DNA of 64,000 nucleotides from Echinicola arenosa (GTDB lineage: Bacteria; Bacteroidota; Bacteroidia; Cytophagales; Cyclobacteriaceae): assembly GCF_014841125.1 (NCBI RefSeq), contig NZ_JACYTQ010000004.1, positions 1 through 64,000 on the forward strand, in the 5' to 3' direction. Made by a program: the position numbers and the translations under genes. The notes below the pieces were generated by a model. It was not told the origin of the DNA. It ran no database searches and was given only the letters and a program-made list of their open reading frames with translations. Shown one piece after another: positions 16,368 through 26,383 of the stretch (within the stretch, counting starts at the first letter, position 1; every line of letters starts with the position of its first letter).

Positions 16368-17298
16368 AAGTTTGATGTTGTCAGCAGGTGTGTTGGCAAC
16401 ATGTTTCGGCGTAGTATCTTGTCAAAAGAGCAAAACCACTGAAGATGGGACAGAGTATACTTACATCGAAGAGGGTACTGAAAAGCCAGAAAATGGCCAG
16501 TTTGTAATTTATGAATTTACAGCTAAAAACAGTAAGGACTCCGTCTTTATCTCAAGTATAGAAAATGGTGCACCAGCTTATATGATGCACAATGATTCTA
16601 TCAAAAGGTATGATACCACTAAGGTAAGACCAGGGATCGATGAGATTTTTTCCAATCTTTGTAAAGGCGACAGCATCCAATTCTCCTCTACTGCATCCAA
16701 AATTTTTGGTGAGATGAATACGCCGCCATTCTTAAGCGCTGATGAGACCGTGACCTTGAACATCGGGGTGACAGATATCTTGGATGAATCTGAGATGCAG
16801 GACTTCATGAGTAAGGTGCAAGAGAAGCAACGTGCCAAAATGGAGAAAAAGTCTGAAGAGCAACTGGCCACTGATATCAAAACGATTCAGGACTATATGG
16901 CAGAAAACAACCTGAATGCGACAAAGACGGAATCTGGTCTTTTCTATATCATTGAAGAGGAAGGTGATGGCGAATCGGTGGAAGATGGAAATACTGTTTC
17001 TGTAAACTATACAGGTTATGTGCTTGACGGAACAGTGTTCGATACTAGTGTAGAAGAAGTGGCCAAAGAAAATGATATCTTCAATGAGGGTCGTCCTTAT
17101 GAGCCTTTCAGTGTAATGGTAGGCCAAGGAAGAGTGATTCCTGGTTGGGATGAAGGTTTGCAGTTATTGAAAGGTGGAAGTAAAGCAAAATTGTTGATCC
17201 CATCTACTTTAGCTTATGGCCCTAGACAGGCTGGAGAGGTCATTAAGCCAAACTCTATTTTGGTTTTCGACGTTGAAGTAGTGGATGTTCAGAAGTAA
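16354..17298 (+). CDS. FKBP-type peptidyl-prolyl isomerase lipoprotein, two-domain
   Basis: The product has 314 residues, with a lipoprotein signal ending VVSC (Cys23) and so an envelope location. An N-terminal domain (about 30-155) shows a diverged FKBP-like arrangement, a charged helical linker (about 155-195) comes next, and a canonical FKBP domain follows (about 205-312). The catalytic pocket is intact: NYTG, GTVFDTS, VIPGWDEGL with its Trp, AYG, and the final FDVEVV. It should catalyse proline isomerisation on exported proteins; relatives include gliding-associated lipoproteins such as GldI. It overlaps nrnA by 14 bases and is followed 4 bp later by a second FKBP. Confidence 0.9.
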   Translation: MKNIKSLMLSAGVLATCFGVVSCQKSKTTEDGTEYTYIEEGTEKPENGQFVIYEFTAKNSKDSVFISSIENGAPAYMMHNDSIKRYDTTKVRPGIDEIFSNLCKGDSIQFSSTASKIFGEMNTPPFLSADETVTLNIGVTDILDESEMQDFMSKVQEKQRAKMEKKSEEQLATDIKTIQDYMAENNLNATKTESGLFYIIEEEGDGESVEDGNTVSVNYTGYVLDGTVFDTSVEEVAKENDIFNEGRPYEPFSVMVGQGRVIPGWDEGLQLLKGGSKAKLLIPSTLAYGPRQAGEVIKPNSILVFDVEVVDVQK

Positions 17299-17302
17299 TT
17301 GA

Positions 17303-17845
17303 ATGAAAAATCTTATTGTGATATTTGCAGCAGCCCTTATTTCAGGGCTGTTTGCTTCTTGTATTTCTGATCAGGAAACTGCCCAAGAAATATATCAAAA
17401 AGATCTTGCTAAAATAGATACTTATTTGGAGCAGACAGACTATCAATTTGTAGATTTCTATCAGGATGAAACAACTGGCATAGTGATTTTGTGGGAGTAT
17501 CTTTCTTATTCAGGTGTTCTTCCGGAAAAAGATGATAGCTTGCATGTGGATTATACCGGCATGCTATTAGATGAAACTGTTTTTGATACTTCGCTTGAAG
17601 CAGTAGCTCGAGAAAATGGCATTTACTCCTCAGAAAGGGATTATGAGCCTTTGGAATACATCTATGGTTACAATAATTTAATTTCTGGGGTGATCTTTGG
17701 GCTTTCGAAAATGGAAGAAGGCGATAAGGCAAGGGTGATTATGCCCTCTTATTATGGTTATGGTAATTCAGAGATTTCTAGTCGGATACCAGCCAATTCA
17801 GTATTGATCTTTGATTTAGATCTAAAGGAAATTGATAAAGACTAG
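17303..17845 (+). CDS. FKBP-like lipoprotein, pocket partly altered
   Basis: The 180-residue lipoprotein has a signal ending FASC (Cys20) and one FKBP domain (about 75-178). The early pocket residues remain (DYTGMLLDETVFDTS), but the motif that is VIPGWDEGL in the upstream paralogue reads LISGVIFGL here, so the pocket-floor Trp and its neighbours are lost. The YYGYG and FDLDL strands are kept. The domain probably keeps its fold while isomerase activity is reduced or absent, suggesting a chaperone or binding role. It starts 4 bp after the preceding FKBP gene and is 17 bp before the next. Confidence 0.82.
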   Translation: MKNLIVIFAAALISGLFASCISDQETAQEIYQKDLAKIDTYLEQTDYQFVDFYQDETTGIVILWEYLSYSGVLPEKDDSLHVDYTGMLLDETVFDTSLEAVARENGIYSSERDYEPLEYIYGYNNLISGVIFGLSKMEEGDKARVIMPSYYGYGNSEISSRIPANSVLIFDLDLKEIDKD

Positions 17846-17862
17846 TACAACTTTAAAGTAAT

Positions 17863-18429
17863 ATGAAGCAGTATATTTTTGGGATATTAGGTTTGATGTT
17901 GATAGCAGGGATGATTTCTTGTGAGCCCAATAATCCTTATGATTTAGGTCCGGTTTATGACGTGGCGGGGAATTTGGAGAAAGACAGTGTGAAGATTGCT
18001 GAATACTTGGAAACTGCTGAATACGATAGTCTGTACAGGATCCATGACCCTAGTGGAGTGGTAATTATTGTACAGGAGGAAGGAGCTGGCTCAAGACCTT
18101 TTAATGGTAATTTGGTTTATACCAATTTTGTAGGCAAGTTAACTGATGGGACTGTTTTTGATACCAATATTCAGTCTGTAGCGGAGGAAAATGGCCTGCA
18201 TGAGGAAGGGGATGAGTACAATCCTTTTCCGTTCTATGTGGTTAGCGCTTCTAATTCAACTTCTTCTGGAGCTATTTATGGCTTCAGCTTGGGTTTCAAA
18301 AGGCTTAGAAGTGGATCCAAAGGAGTAATCATTATTCCTTCCCCTTATGCATACAGGGACGTAGATCGCGAAAAAATTCCTGCCAATTCCGTATTGGTGT
18401 TCGAGGTGGATTTTCTTGGAATGGATTGA
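17863..18429 (+). CDS. FKBP-like lipoprotein, degenerate pocket
   Basis: This is the third member of the tandem set: 188 residues, lipoprotein signal ending MISC (Cys20), and one FKBP domain (about 80-187). Only the outline survives: TNFVGKLTDGTVFDTN, then ASNSTSSGAIYGFSLGFKRL where VIPGWDEGL would be, then PYAYRD and VLVFEVDF. The pocket Trp is missing and a short insertion is present, so catalysis is unlikely. Shared layout, orientation and spacing point to successive tandem duplication from the upstream genes. A strong terminator follows 27 bp after the stop. Confidence 0.8.
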   Translation: MKQYIFGILGLMLIAGMISCEPNNPYDLGPVYDVAGNLEKDSVKIAEYLETAEYDSLYRIHDPSGVVIIVQEEGAGSRPFNGNLVYTNFVGKLTDGTVFDTNIQSVAEENGLHEEGDEYNPFPFYVVSASNSTSSGAIYGFSLGFKRLRSGSKGVIIIPSPYAYRDVDREKIPANSVLVFEVDFLGMD

Positions 18430-18455
18430 TCAGTCAAGTCAGATATAATTTTAAT

Positions 18456-18488
18456 AAGAGCTCAATCTACGATGAGCTCTTTTTTTAT
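18456..18488 (+). terminator. Terminator of the nrnA-FKBP operon
   Basis: AAGAGCTCA (18456-18464) pairs with TGAGCTCTT (18473-18481) over an 8-base loop and runs into seven or more T. This is a clear rightward intrinsic terminator. Confidence 0.9.
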
Positions 18489-18519
18489 TTAAGCTTAAGT
18501 TGATTTCGAAATGATTGAA

Positions 18520-18557
18520 AAAGCAAAGGCGATCCCATATGGGATCGCCTTTGCTTT
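18520..18557 (-). terminator. Terminator of guaB, 38-bp perfect palindrome
   Basis: The arm AAAGCAAAGGCGATCCCAT (18520-18538) is followed directly by its exact reverse complement (18539-18557). Leftward, the stem ends in a T-rich run complementary to AAAAA (18518-18522). It lies 21 bp after the guaB stop and faces the operon terminator just upstream. Confidence 0.85.
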
Positions 18558-18578
18558 CTTATGAAGTTATTTTCCTTC

Positions 18579-20078
<1,500 letters not shown>

Positions 20079-20216
20079 CTATTTGCCCGTCAAAGATACA
20101 AACAAATTTGAATGTGAATCAACGATAGTTGAAAAATAATTTAAATTTTCGGCTAAAAAATAAGTCCTGAAGGAATATTCTTTGGAAAGTAAACAGGGAA
20201 GTTGTAGGTGTGTAAA

Positions 20217-20253
20217 CTAGGGAAATGCTCGATATTGAAAGTCATTTCCCTAG
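20217..20253 (-). terminator. Hairpin after the RsmB-type methyltransferase gene
   Basis: CTAGGGAAATG (20217-20227) and CATTTCCCTAG (20243-20253) are perfect 11-bp complements with a 15-base loop, 11 bp beyond the stop codon. The leftward T tract is poor, so termination may be partial. Confidence 0.55.
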
Positions 20254-20263
20254 CATGCCAAAT

Positions 20264-21451
20264 TTACTTTCGTTGAAGCTTGGCGATGTAAAATCCATCA
20301 AAACCACTTTCATGAGCCAAAACTTTTTGATCTTCAAGTAGTTTGAAGTTTTGACCTTTGTCACTTTGAAGGAATTGCTCTACTTGCATTTGATTTTCTG
20401 TTGGCAAAATACTACAAGTAGCGTAGATCATTACTCCCCCAGATTTGACCATTGAGCTGTAACCTTGTAGGATGTCTTGTTGGATTAGCCGTACATTTGA
20501 AATGGATTCTGGGCTAAGTTTCCACTTGGTATCAGGGTTTCTTCTTAAAACACCCATGCCAGAACAAGGAACGTCCAATAGTAATCTATCAGCGGAATTC
20601 GCCAATCTTTTAATCGTTTTGCTGCCTTCAATCGTCTTGGTTTCAATGATGCTAATGCCGTTTCTCCTCGCTCTTAGTTTGGTGTTTTTGAGTTTCCACT
20701 CTTCTACATCCATCGAGAGGATTTTACCTTTGTTTTGCATTAGTGCGGCCAGGTGTAAGGATTTGCCTCCAGCTCCCGCGCATGCATCGATTACCCGCAT
20801 TCCTGGTTGAGCGTCCAAAGCATCGGCTACCAATTGGGAAGAGGCGTCCTGCACTTCGAAGAGTCCTTCCTTAAAAGCGGGGTTTCTGAATATATTTTGT
20901 CTTTTCGCAAGGACCAGGGCATCCCGATATCCTTTGGGTGCAAACGTTTCGATATTTTCTTCTTTAAGGCGATTGGCTAAATCCTCGCGGGTTATTTTTA
21001 AAGAATTGGCTCTGATGACTACTTGGGCTTGCTCGTTGAGTGCATTGATTTCATCATCCCATTTATCACCCAACAATTCGGAGCCCATTTCGTCCATCCA
21101 ATCAGGAATGGACTGTAGTACTGCTCTACTAGAAATTGCTTCGTAGCGCTGCTTTACTTTGTCGACATCTATGCCCTCAAATTCCCTCCAAGGTGGCACT
21201 TCGTTCCCCTGCATTAACCAATAAGTGGCAAAAAGATGGAACAAGTCATCTGTAGGACTGACCTCATTGATCAAACGCCACCATCTGACCATTTCATAGG
21301 CAGATTCAGCGATAAATCCTCTGTCCCTTGAGCCCCATTTAGGATTGGATTTCAGCGTTCTTTCTATCACCTTGTCAGCATATTGCTGATTGTTGAAAAT
21401 TTCGTCTATGGCATTGACAACTCCGTATACGGTATTGGAATGAAGCCTCAT
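20264..21451 (-). CDS. RsmB/NOP-family RNA m5C methyltransferase
   Basis: This SAM-dependent enzyme methylates cytosine C5 in rRNA (RsmB type, position 967 in E. coli 16S) or tRNA. It has 395 residues from the ATG at 21449-21451; 16 further codons upstream would give a hydrophobic, unlikely extension. An N-terminal helical NusB-like region (about 1-140) precedes the Rossmann domain. SAM motif I is DACAGAGGKSLHLA, and the two catalytic cysteines lie in DVPCSGMGVLRR and YATCSILPTEN. It is downstream of hmgA in the same direction with a 97-bp gap. The exact target base is inferred from the family. Confidence 0.88.
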   Translation of the reverse strand: MRLHSNTVYGVVNAIDEIFNNQQYADKVIERTLKSNPKWGSRDRGFIAESAYEMVRWWRLINEVSPTDDLFHLFATYWLMQGNEVPPWREFEGIDVDKVKQRYEAISSRAVLQSIPDWMDEMGSELLGDKWDDEINALNEQAQVVIRANSLKITREDLANRLKEENIETFAPKGYRDALVLAKRQNIFRNPAFKEGLFEVQDASSQLVADALDAQPGMRVIDACAGAGGKSLHLAALMQNKGKILSMDVEEWKLKNTKLRARRNGISIIETKTIEGSKTIKRLANSADRLLLDVPCSGMGVLRRNPDTKWKLSPESISNVRLIQQDILQGYSSMVKSGGVMIYATCSILPTENQMQVEQFLQSDKGQNFKLLEDQKVLAHESGFDGFYIAKLQRK

Positions 21452-21548
21452 GTGTGTTAAATTGATTTGAATCTGCAAAGATAGGGAAATTAAAAGCAAG
21501 GCTGGGGAAAGCAGCCAGAAAGATACAAGGCTTTCAAAGTTTAATGGG

Positions 21549-22733
21549 CTATTCAGACCAACTCATGGGGTAGTTTTTGTCCACAAATCTCAAAGCATCT
21601 TGGGTAAGGTAAAGCGATTTGAAAGTATCCAACATGACAGCTGTTTCCTCTGTTTTTTTCTTTCCAATGCTTTTTTCAACGGTTCCGGGATGCGGTCCAT
21701 GGGGTAAACCTCCCATATGCAGGGTGAATGAGCCTCTATTGATACCTTTTCTGCTCATAAACTCTCCATCCACATAATATAATACCTCGTCAGAATCTAT
21801 ATTGGAATGATTATAAGGTGCAGGAATGGATAAAGGATGATAGTCAAACAGCCTAGGGACAAAGGAACAAATGACAAAGCCGGTTGACTGAAATGTTTGG
21901 TGGACTGGTGGTGGCTGATGGATCCTTCCCGTGATGGGTTCAAAATCATGGATGGAAAGGGCATAAGGGAATAAGTATCCGTCCCAGCCAACTATATCTA
22001 AGGGGCTGTGTTCGTAAGTATATTGATGTAATTGCTCCTGTTTTTTGATTTGAACTAGGTAGTCGCCTTTTTCTTTTTCTATTTGTAACTTGTCTGGAAC
22101 TCTGATATCCCTTTCACAGTAAGGGGAGTGCTCGAGGAGCTGGCCTACTTCATTCCTATATCTTCTGACGGTTTCGATTGGGCTGGCCGATTCAATCACC
22201 AGTAACTTTACCTTACCTTTCTTCCATTCAAACTTATAAATGGTAGTTCTTGGTATCACAACATAATCACCTGGTTTTACCTGCAAGCGGCCAAATTGTG
22301 AAAGCAAAGTGCCATTCCCTTCATGGATAAATATTACTTCGTCTCCATCTGCATTTTTGAAGAAATAATCCATTTTTCGATCTTCGGGAATACAGATCCC
22401 CATCATTACATCACTGTTTTTTAGAAGTATTTTTCTGGCGTGAAGGTAGTCTTTGCCGGTGGTGCTTATATCAGAAGTGTTGAGGTGTGTTTGTTTTAAC
22501 CCATATTCTTTTGCAATCTCCCAGTCAAAGGCCTTGGGTTTACCAATGGATTTCACTTGATTAGGGTTATGGATATGGTACAAAATGGAATAGATTCCCG
22601 AAAAACCTTTTGAACTTACCAGTTCTTCCTTGTACAAGCTTCCGTCAGCTTGCTTAAATTGGGTATGTCTTTTAGGCGGAATGTTGCCTAGTTTATGATA
22701 AAATGCCATTCTGTTTTTGGGTTTATATGCCAT
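21549..22733 (-). CDS. hmgA: Homogentisate 1,2-dioxygenase
   Basis: This cytoplasmic non-heme iron enzyme opens the ring of homogentisate in tyrosine and phenylalanine breakdown. The 394 residues show the cupin core DEVIFIHEGNGTLLSQFGRL and the iron-site region YNHSNIDSDEVLYYVDGEF with LHMGGLPHGPHPG towards the C-terminus. The start at 22731-22733 gives the usual N-terminus (MAYKPKNRMAFYHKLG); an ATG eight codons earlier lies in an AT-rich repeat. The other pathway genes (HPPD, fumarylacetoacetase) are not in the window. An inverted repeat overlaps the start and may be regulatory. Confidence 0.92.
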   Translation of the reverse strand: MAYKPKNRMAFYHKLGNIPPKRHTQFKQADGSLYKEELVSSKGFSGIYSILYHIHNPNQVKSIGKPKAFDWEIAKEYGLKQTHLNTSDISTTGKDYLHARKILLKNSDVMMGICIPEDRKMDYFFKNADGDEVIFIHEGNGTLLSQFGRLQVKPGDYVVIPRTTIYKFEWKKGKVKLLVIESASPIETVRRYRNEVGQLLEHSPYCERDIRVPDKLQIEKEKGDYLVQIKKQEQLHQYTYEHSPLDIVGWDGYLFPYALSIHDFEPITGRIHQPPPVHQTFQSTGFVICSFVPRLFDYHPLSIPAPYNHSNIDSDEVLYYVDGEFMSRKGINRGSFTLHMGGLPHGPHPGTVEKSIGKKKTEETAVMLDTFKSLYLTQDALRFVDKNYPMSWSE

Positions 22734-22757
22734 ACAATTTAATAAATTATATGGCAT
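22727..22757. promoter_or_regulatory. Inverted repeat across the hmgA start
   Basis: ATGCCATA (22727-22734) and TATGGCAT (22750-22757) form a perfect 8-bp dyad with a 15-bp AT-rich spacer. The left arm covers the hmgA start codon. It could be an operator for aromatic-amino-acid control or a translational hairpin; no regulator gene is nearby. Confidence 0.3.
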
Positions 22758-22802
22758 AATCGAATGACTGTGAAACTATCTTGTTGGAAAGGCTAGGAAG
22801 GC

Positions 22803-23597
22803 TTAAGCAAAAATACTAATACTCTCTTCTTCAAAATGCGTGACTACTTTTTCTTGTCGATTAGGTATTTGTTGCTTGCCTGCTATTTCTCTAAATATAA
22901 GCTGGAGGCTCTGGCGAATGCCGCGGTCTACTGCTTTAAAGTTTTGGCCTTTGCTTAGCTGCTTTACTCCCGGGATTATTCTATGAGTTGTTTCCAATTT
23001 TTGCAAATACTTTACAATAGTCTCTCCAAGTAATTCTGATGTTTTGATGTCAATGGAGGTTTCTGAATCATCTTTGTTTAGGGCAGGGTAAACTTCCGCC
23101 AACAAATTTCCAGTGTCTACTCCTTTGTTAATGTGATGAAGACAGCCTCCAATATAATCGTAGTCTTTATGAAATAGCGGCCAAAATAAGGTGTCATTAC
23201 CCCTGTATTTGGGTGAGATTCCGTAATGGACATTCACGGAGGCGATTGATGGTATGTTGATTACATCCTCCTTGAGTAATGGAGCTCTGCAAGTAATCAA
23301 TAGGTCTGGGGATAGTCGCTTTAAGAAATTTATTCCTTCTTCAGAATTTATTTTTTGAGCCTCAAAGGGAATGCGGTTGACTATTTCCGGTAATTTTTTA
23401 TTGCTATAAAGTGCTTTTTTTAGCTTTCCATACCTTGCCTTGATAAGGCCTCTTCTAAGTAGTCCTTTCCAATTTCTTCTTTTTTTGTTTTTGGAAAAAG
23501 TAGGTTGCAATACCACTGCCCTAGGGTAATGGAGGAGAATTTTCTCCAATACAAGCATTTCTCTTGCTTTGCATTCACTGATGATAACTATCTTCAT
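22803..23597 (-). CDS. Formyltransferase-family protein
   Basis: The 264-residue product has the N-terminal fold of methionyl-tRNA/GAR formyltransferases. The catalytic triad can be placed at Asn122 and His124 (VNVHYGISPKYRG) and Asp161 (HHINKGVDTGNLL), with spacing close to Asn106, His108 and Asp144 of E. coli Fmt. It lacks the C-terminal OB domain of Fmt, so tRNA is not the likely substrate; amino-sugar or another N-formylation using 10-formyl-THF is an alternative. A basic stretch (about 37-68) is unusual. The start is the ATG at 23595-23597. The gene lies upstream of hmgA in the same direction, but no functional link is apparent. Confidence 0.75.
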   Translation of the reverse strand: MKIVIISECKAREMLVLEKILLHYPRAVVLQPTFSKNKKRRNWKGLLRRGLIKARYGKLKKALYSNKKLPEIVNRIPFEAQKINSEEGINFLKRLSPDLLITCRAPLLKEDVINIPSIASVNVHYGISPKYRGNDTLFWPLFHKDYDYIGGCLHHINKGVDTGNLLAEVYPALNKDDSETSIDIKTSELLGETIVKYLQKLETTHRIIPGVKQLSKGQNFKAVDRGIRQSLQLIFREIAGKQQIPNRQEKVVTHFEEESISIFA

Positions 23598-23928
23598 ACA
23601 CTGTAAAAATTGACATGATAATATAAAGTCCAACTGACTTTTGCAGCGGATTAAAGTCGGAAATATTTGGGTTTTAGAAATTCAATTAGTTAAATATAAT
23701 TATTTTTAATATCAAAAAAATGTTATTTGATGATAAATAAAGCCTTTTCGTAATAAACGCAGGATTTAATTAAAATGTTTCCGGCGACTTAATAGTTTTT
23801 ACCAGTGGTGATTTCTTACTGTCATTGGTTGTCAAGTGGGCTGTCAATTTGACACAGAAAATGGATTGGAACGAGCCTTGATATGATGGAAATAGTTAAA
23901 TCGAAAAACATTCAAAATCTATATAATT
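23598..23928. other. AT-rich divergent intergenic region before htpG
   Basis: This 331-bp gap separates the leftward formyltransferase gene from rightward htpG. It is very AT-rich in its left half and shows no ORF of note. The only distinct signal is the TGTCAATTTGACA dyad at 23842-23854. Confidence 0.5.
23842..23854. promoter_or_regulatory. Candidate operator or heat-shock promoter element of htpG
   Basis: TGTCAA-T-TTGACA is a perfect 13-bp dyad 75 bp before the htpG ATG. A third GTCAA copy lies at 23831-23835. A repeated GTCAA/TTGAC unit ahead of a chaperone gene suggests a stress-regulator site; the regulator is not in the window. Confidence 0.35.
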
Positions 23929-25812
23929 ATGCAGGAGAAAGGTACAATCTCGATCCATACCGAGAACATATTTCCGATCATTAAGAAGTTTCTGTACTCA
24001 GATAATGAGATTTTTTTGAGAGAGTTGGTTTCCAATGCAGTGGATGCTACTCAGAAGATCAAAAGATTGGCGCAGCTTGGACAGTATTCAGGAGAGCTGG
24101 GAGATATTACCGTAGAGGTTAGCTTTGACAAGGAGAAGAAGACCATCACCATAGCTGACAAAGGGCTTGGTATGACGGCTGAAGAGATCAAAAAATACAT
24201 CAACCAAATTGCGTTTTCCGGCGCGACTGAGTTCGTGGAGAAATTCAAGGATGCCAAAGATGCCAATGAGATCATCGGTAAATTTGGATTAGGCTTTTAC
24301 TCAGCCTTTATGGTGGCCCATCGTGTTGACATTCACTCCTTGTCTTATCAAGAAGGAGCTGAGCCTGCCAAATGGACATGTGATGGAAGTACCTCATTTG
24401 AAATTTCTGCTGGGGATCGAACTGAAAGAGGTACAGAGATAACGCTCCACATCAATGAGGAGTCTGAGGAATTTTTGGACAAGTGGAAGCTACAGGAAAT
24501 TCTAGACAAGTATTGTAAGTTTTTGCCGGTTCCTATCAAGTTTGAGACCAAGACGGAAAGTGTAGAAGATGGTAAAGATGATGAAGGTAAGACGAAGTAC
24601 AAATCTGTAGAGGTTGATAATATTATCAATACCACTGAGCCAATTTGGACGAAGTCTCCAAGTGATTTAAAAGATGAGGATTACTTGTCTTTCTATAAGG
24701 AACTATATCCAATGAGTGAAGATCCACTTTTCTGGATTCACCTAAATGTGGATTATCCATTTAACCTGACAGGAGTGCTTTATTTTCCTAAGGTCAAGAA
24801 CGAATTTGAGCTGCAGAGGAACAAGATCAAGCTATTTTCTCGTCAGGTATTCATTACTGACGAAGTAAAGGATATTGTGCCTGAATTTCTGATGTTGTTA
24901 CATGGGGTAATTGATTCTCCTGATATTCCATTGAACGTATCCAGAAGCTTTTTGCAAGCGGATGGTAATGTGAAGAAAATCAATAGCTACATCACCAAAA
25001 AAGTGGCGGACAAGCTGGCTGAACTGTTTAAGAAAGACAGAACATCTTATGAATCCAAATGGAGTGATATAGGGCTATTTGTCAAGTATGGAATGATCAG
25101 TGAAGATAAATTCTACGACAAAGGGAAAGATTTTGCTTTACTGACCAATACCAAAGGAGAGCATTTTACTATTGCTGAATATCAGGAGAAGGTAAAGGCT
25201 AATCAAACCGATAAGGATGGTCAGGCTATTTTCTTGTACAGCACAGATGCTGAGAAGCAGGATGCCTTTATTCAGTCAGCTAACAAGAAGGACTATGATG
25301 TATTGGTTTTGGATTCACCTATAGATAGTCACTTTATCAATAATTTGGAACAGAAGCTAGAGAAAACATCCTTGAAGCGTGTGGATGCAGATGTAGTGGA
25401 TAAGTTGATCAAAAAAGATGATGCTACCGCAAACGTGCTTACAGAAGATCAAAGTAAGGCGGTCAAGGAGATTTTTGAAAAAGCCATTGGTAACCAAAGC
25501 TATTCGGTCGAGGTGGAAGGGCTAAGTCCTGATGAACTTCCTGTCACCATTACGATGGAGGAATTTATGCGGAGAATGAAGGACATGGCGCAGACTGGTG
25601 GCGGAATGGGCTTTTATGGTGCCATGCCTGATAGCTATAAAGTGGCCATTAATGGTAATCACAAGGTGATCGATAAGATCCTTAAGGCAGAGGGTGAAGA
25701 AACGCAAGCAAAGCTAGCCAAGCAAGCTTTTGATTTGGCGATGCTTTCACAAGGAATGCTTTCTGGTAAAGATCTGACTGAGTTTGTGAAGAGAAGTGTG
25801 GATATGATTTAA
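23929..25812 (+). CDS. htpG: HtpG, bacterial Hsp90 chaperone
   Basis: This cytoplasmic homodimeric ATP-dependent chaperone acts late in folding. In 627 residues the GHKL ATPase domain shows EIFLRELVSNAVDA (27-40, with Glu32 and Asn36), ADKGLGMT and GKFGLGFYS. The middle and C-terminal dimerisation domains follow in the usual order, and NVSRSFLQAD contains the conserved middle-domain Arg. Length is standard. The gene is monocistronic, with a clear terminator and a TGTCAATTTGACA dyad in its promoter region. Confidence 0.97.
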   Translation: MQEKGTISIHTENIFPIIKKFLYSDNEIFLRELVSNAVDATQKIKRLAQLGQYSGELGDITVEVSFDKEKKTITIADKGLGMTAEEIKKYINQIAFSGATEFVEKFKDAKDANEIIGKFGLGFYSAFMVAHRVDIHSLSYQEGAEPAKWTCDGSTSFEISAGDRTERGTEITLHINEESEEFLDKWKLQEILDKYCKFLPVPIKFETKTESVEDGKDDEGKTKYKSVEVDNIINTTEPIWTKSPSDLKDEDYLSFYKELYPMSEDPLFWIHLNVDYPFNLTGVLYFPKVKNEFELQRNKIKLFSRQVFITDEVKDIVPEFLMLLHGVIDSPDIPLNVSRSFLQADGNVKKINSYITKKVADKLAELFKKDRTSYESKWSDIGLFVKYGMISEDKFYDKGKDFALLTNTKGEHFTIAEYQEKVKANQTDKDGQAIFLYSTDAEKQDAFIQSANKKDYDVLVLDSPIDSHFINNLEQKLEKTSLKRVDADVVDKLIKKDDATANVLTEDQSKAVKEIFEKAIGNQSYSVEVEGLSPDELPVTITMEEFMRRMKDMAQTGGGMGFYGAMPDSYKVAINGNHKVIDKILKAEGEETQAKLAKQAFDLAMLSQGMLSGKDLTEFVKRSVDMI

Positions 25813-25830
25813 TCTATGGAATCATAGCTG

Positions 25831-25867
25831 AAAGCCTCCATGGATGTACTTCTATGGAGGTTTTTCT
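25831..25867 (+). terminator. Terminator of htpG
   Basis: CCTCCAT (25835-25841) pairs with ATGGAGG (25854-25860), extended by G-U and A-T pairs, and is followed by TTTTTCTTT. This is a good intrinsic terminator. Confidence 0.8.
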
Positions 25868-25952
25868 TTGCTAATGAATTTCTTACTGAAAAAGATTTCA
25901 TGAAAAAAAATCAGAAATGGGGTGGTTTCAGGAATTATTTTATTTTTGTAAG

Positions 25953-26369
25953 ATGTTATCCAAAAAAACCAAATATGCTTTCCATGCTTTGACCTATCTT
26001 GGAAAGCATAAAGAAGAAGGGTCCGTGTTGATACAGGATATTGCTACCGAACACGGTATATCGCATAAGTTTCTGGAAAATATTTTGCTGGAATTAAAAA
26101 AGGCAGGTTTTCTTGGAAGTAAAAAAGGAAAAGGTGGAGGTTATTATCTCATCAAAGAGCCTAAGGATATCCCATTGTCAAGAATTATCAGGCTTTTAGA
26201 TGGACCGATAGCTTTGTTGCCTTGTGTCAGTTTGAACTACTATGAAGCTTGTGAAGAATGTAAAGATCAAGTAAAGTGCGGGTTAAATAAAGTGATGATT
26301 CAAGTGAGAGATGAGACACTTAATATACTGGAAAACAAGACGTTATCTGATATACTGGATAAGGAGTAA
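25953..26369 (+). CDS. Rrf2-family transcriptional regulator
   Basis: The 138-residue winged-helix regulator has KKTKYAFHALTYLG at the N-terminus, the IATEHGISHKFLENILLELKKAG recognition region in pieces (about 30-52) and the GGGYYL wing (61-66). Four cysteines at 91, 100, 103 and 109 are placed like the ligand cysteines of IscR/NsrR/CymR-type members, so an Fe-S cluster or thiol sensing is possible. It lies 73 bp upstream of the sulfate assimilation operon in the same direction; Rrf2 proteins such as CymR control cysteine metabolism, so local control is likely. A -7 element TATTTTTG (25941-25948) ends only 4 bp before the ATG, implying a leaderless or very short mRNA 5' end. Confidence 0.88.
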   Translation: MLSKKTKYAFHALTYLGKHKEEGSVLIQDIATEHGISHKFLENILLELKKAGFLGSKKGKGGGYYLIKEPKDIPLSRIIRLLDGPIALLPCVSLNYYEACEECKDQVKCGLNKVMIQVRDETLNILENKTLSDILDKE

Positions 26370-26383
26370 AAAAATTTTCCTAC

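Noticed and set aside
23598-23928. CRISPR leader or repeat array in the AT-rich gap
   Set aside because: No direct repeats of 20-40 bp with regular spacing exist here or anywhere in the window.
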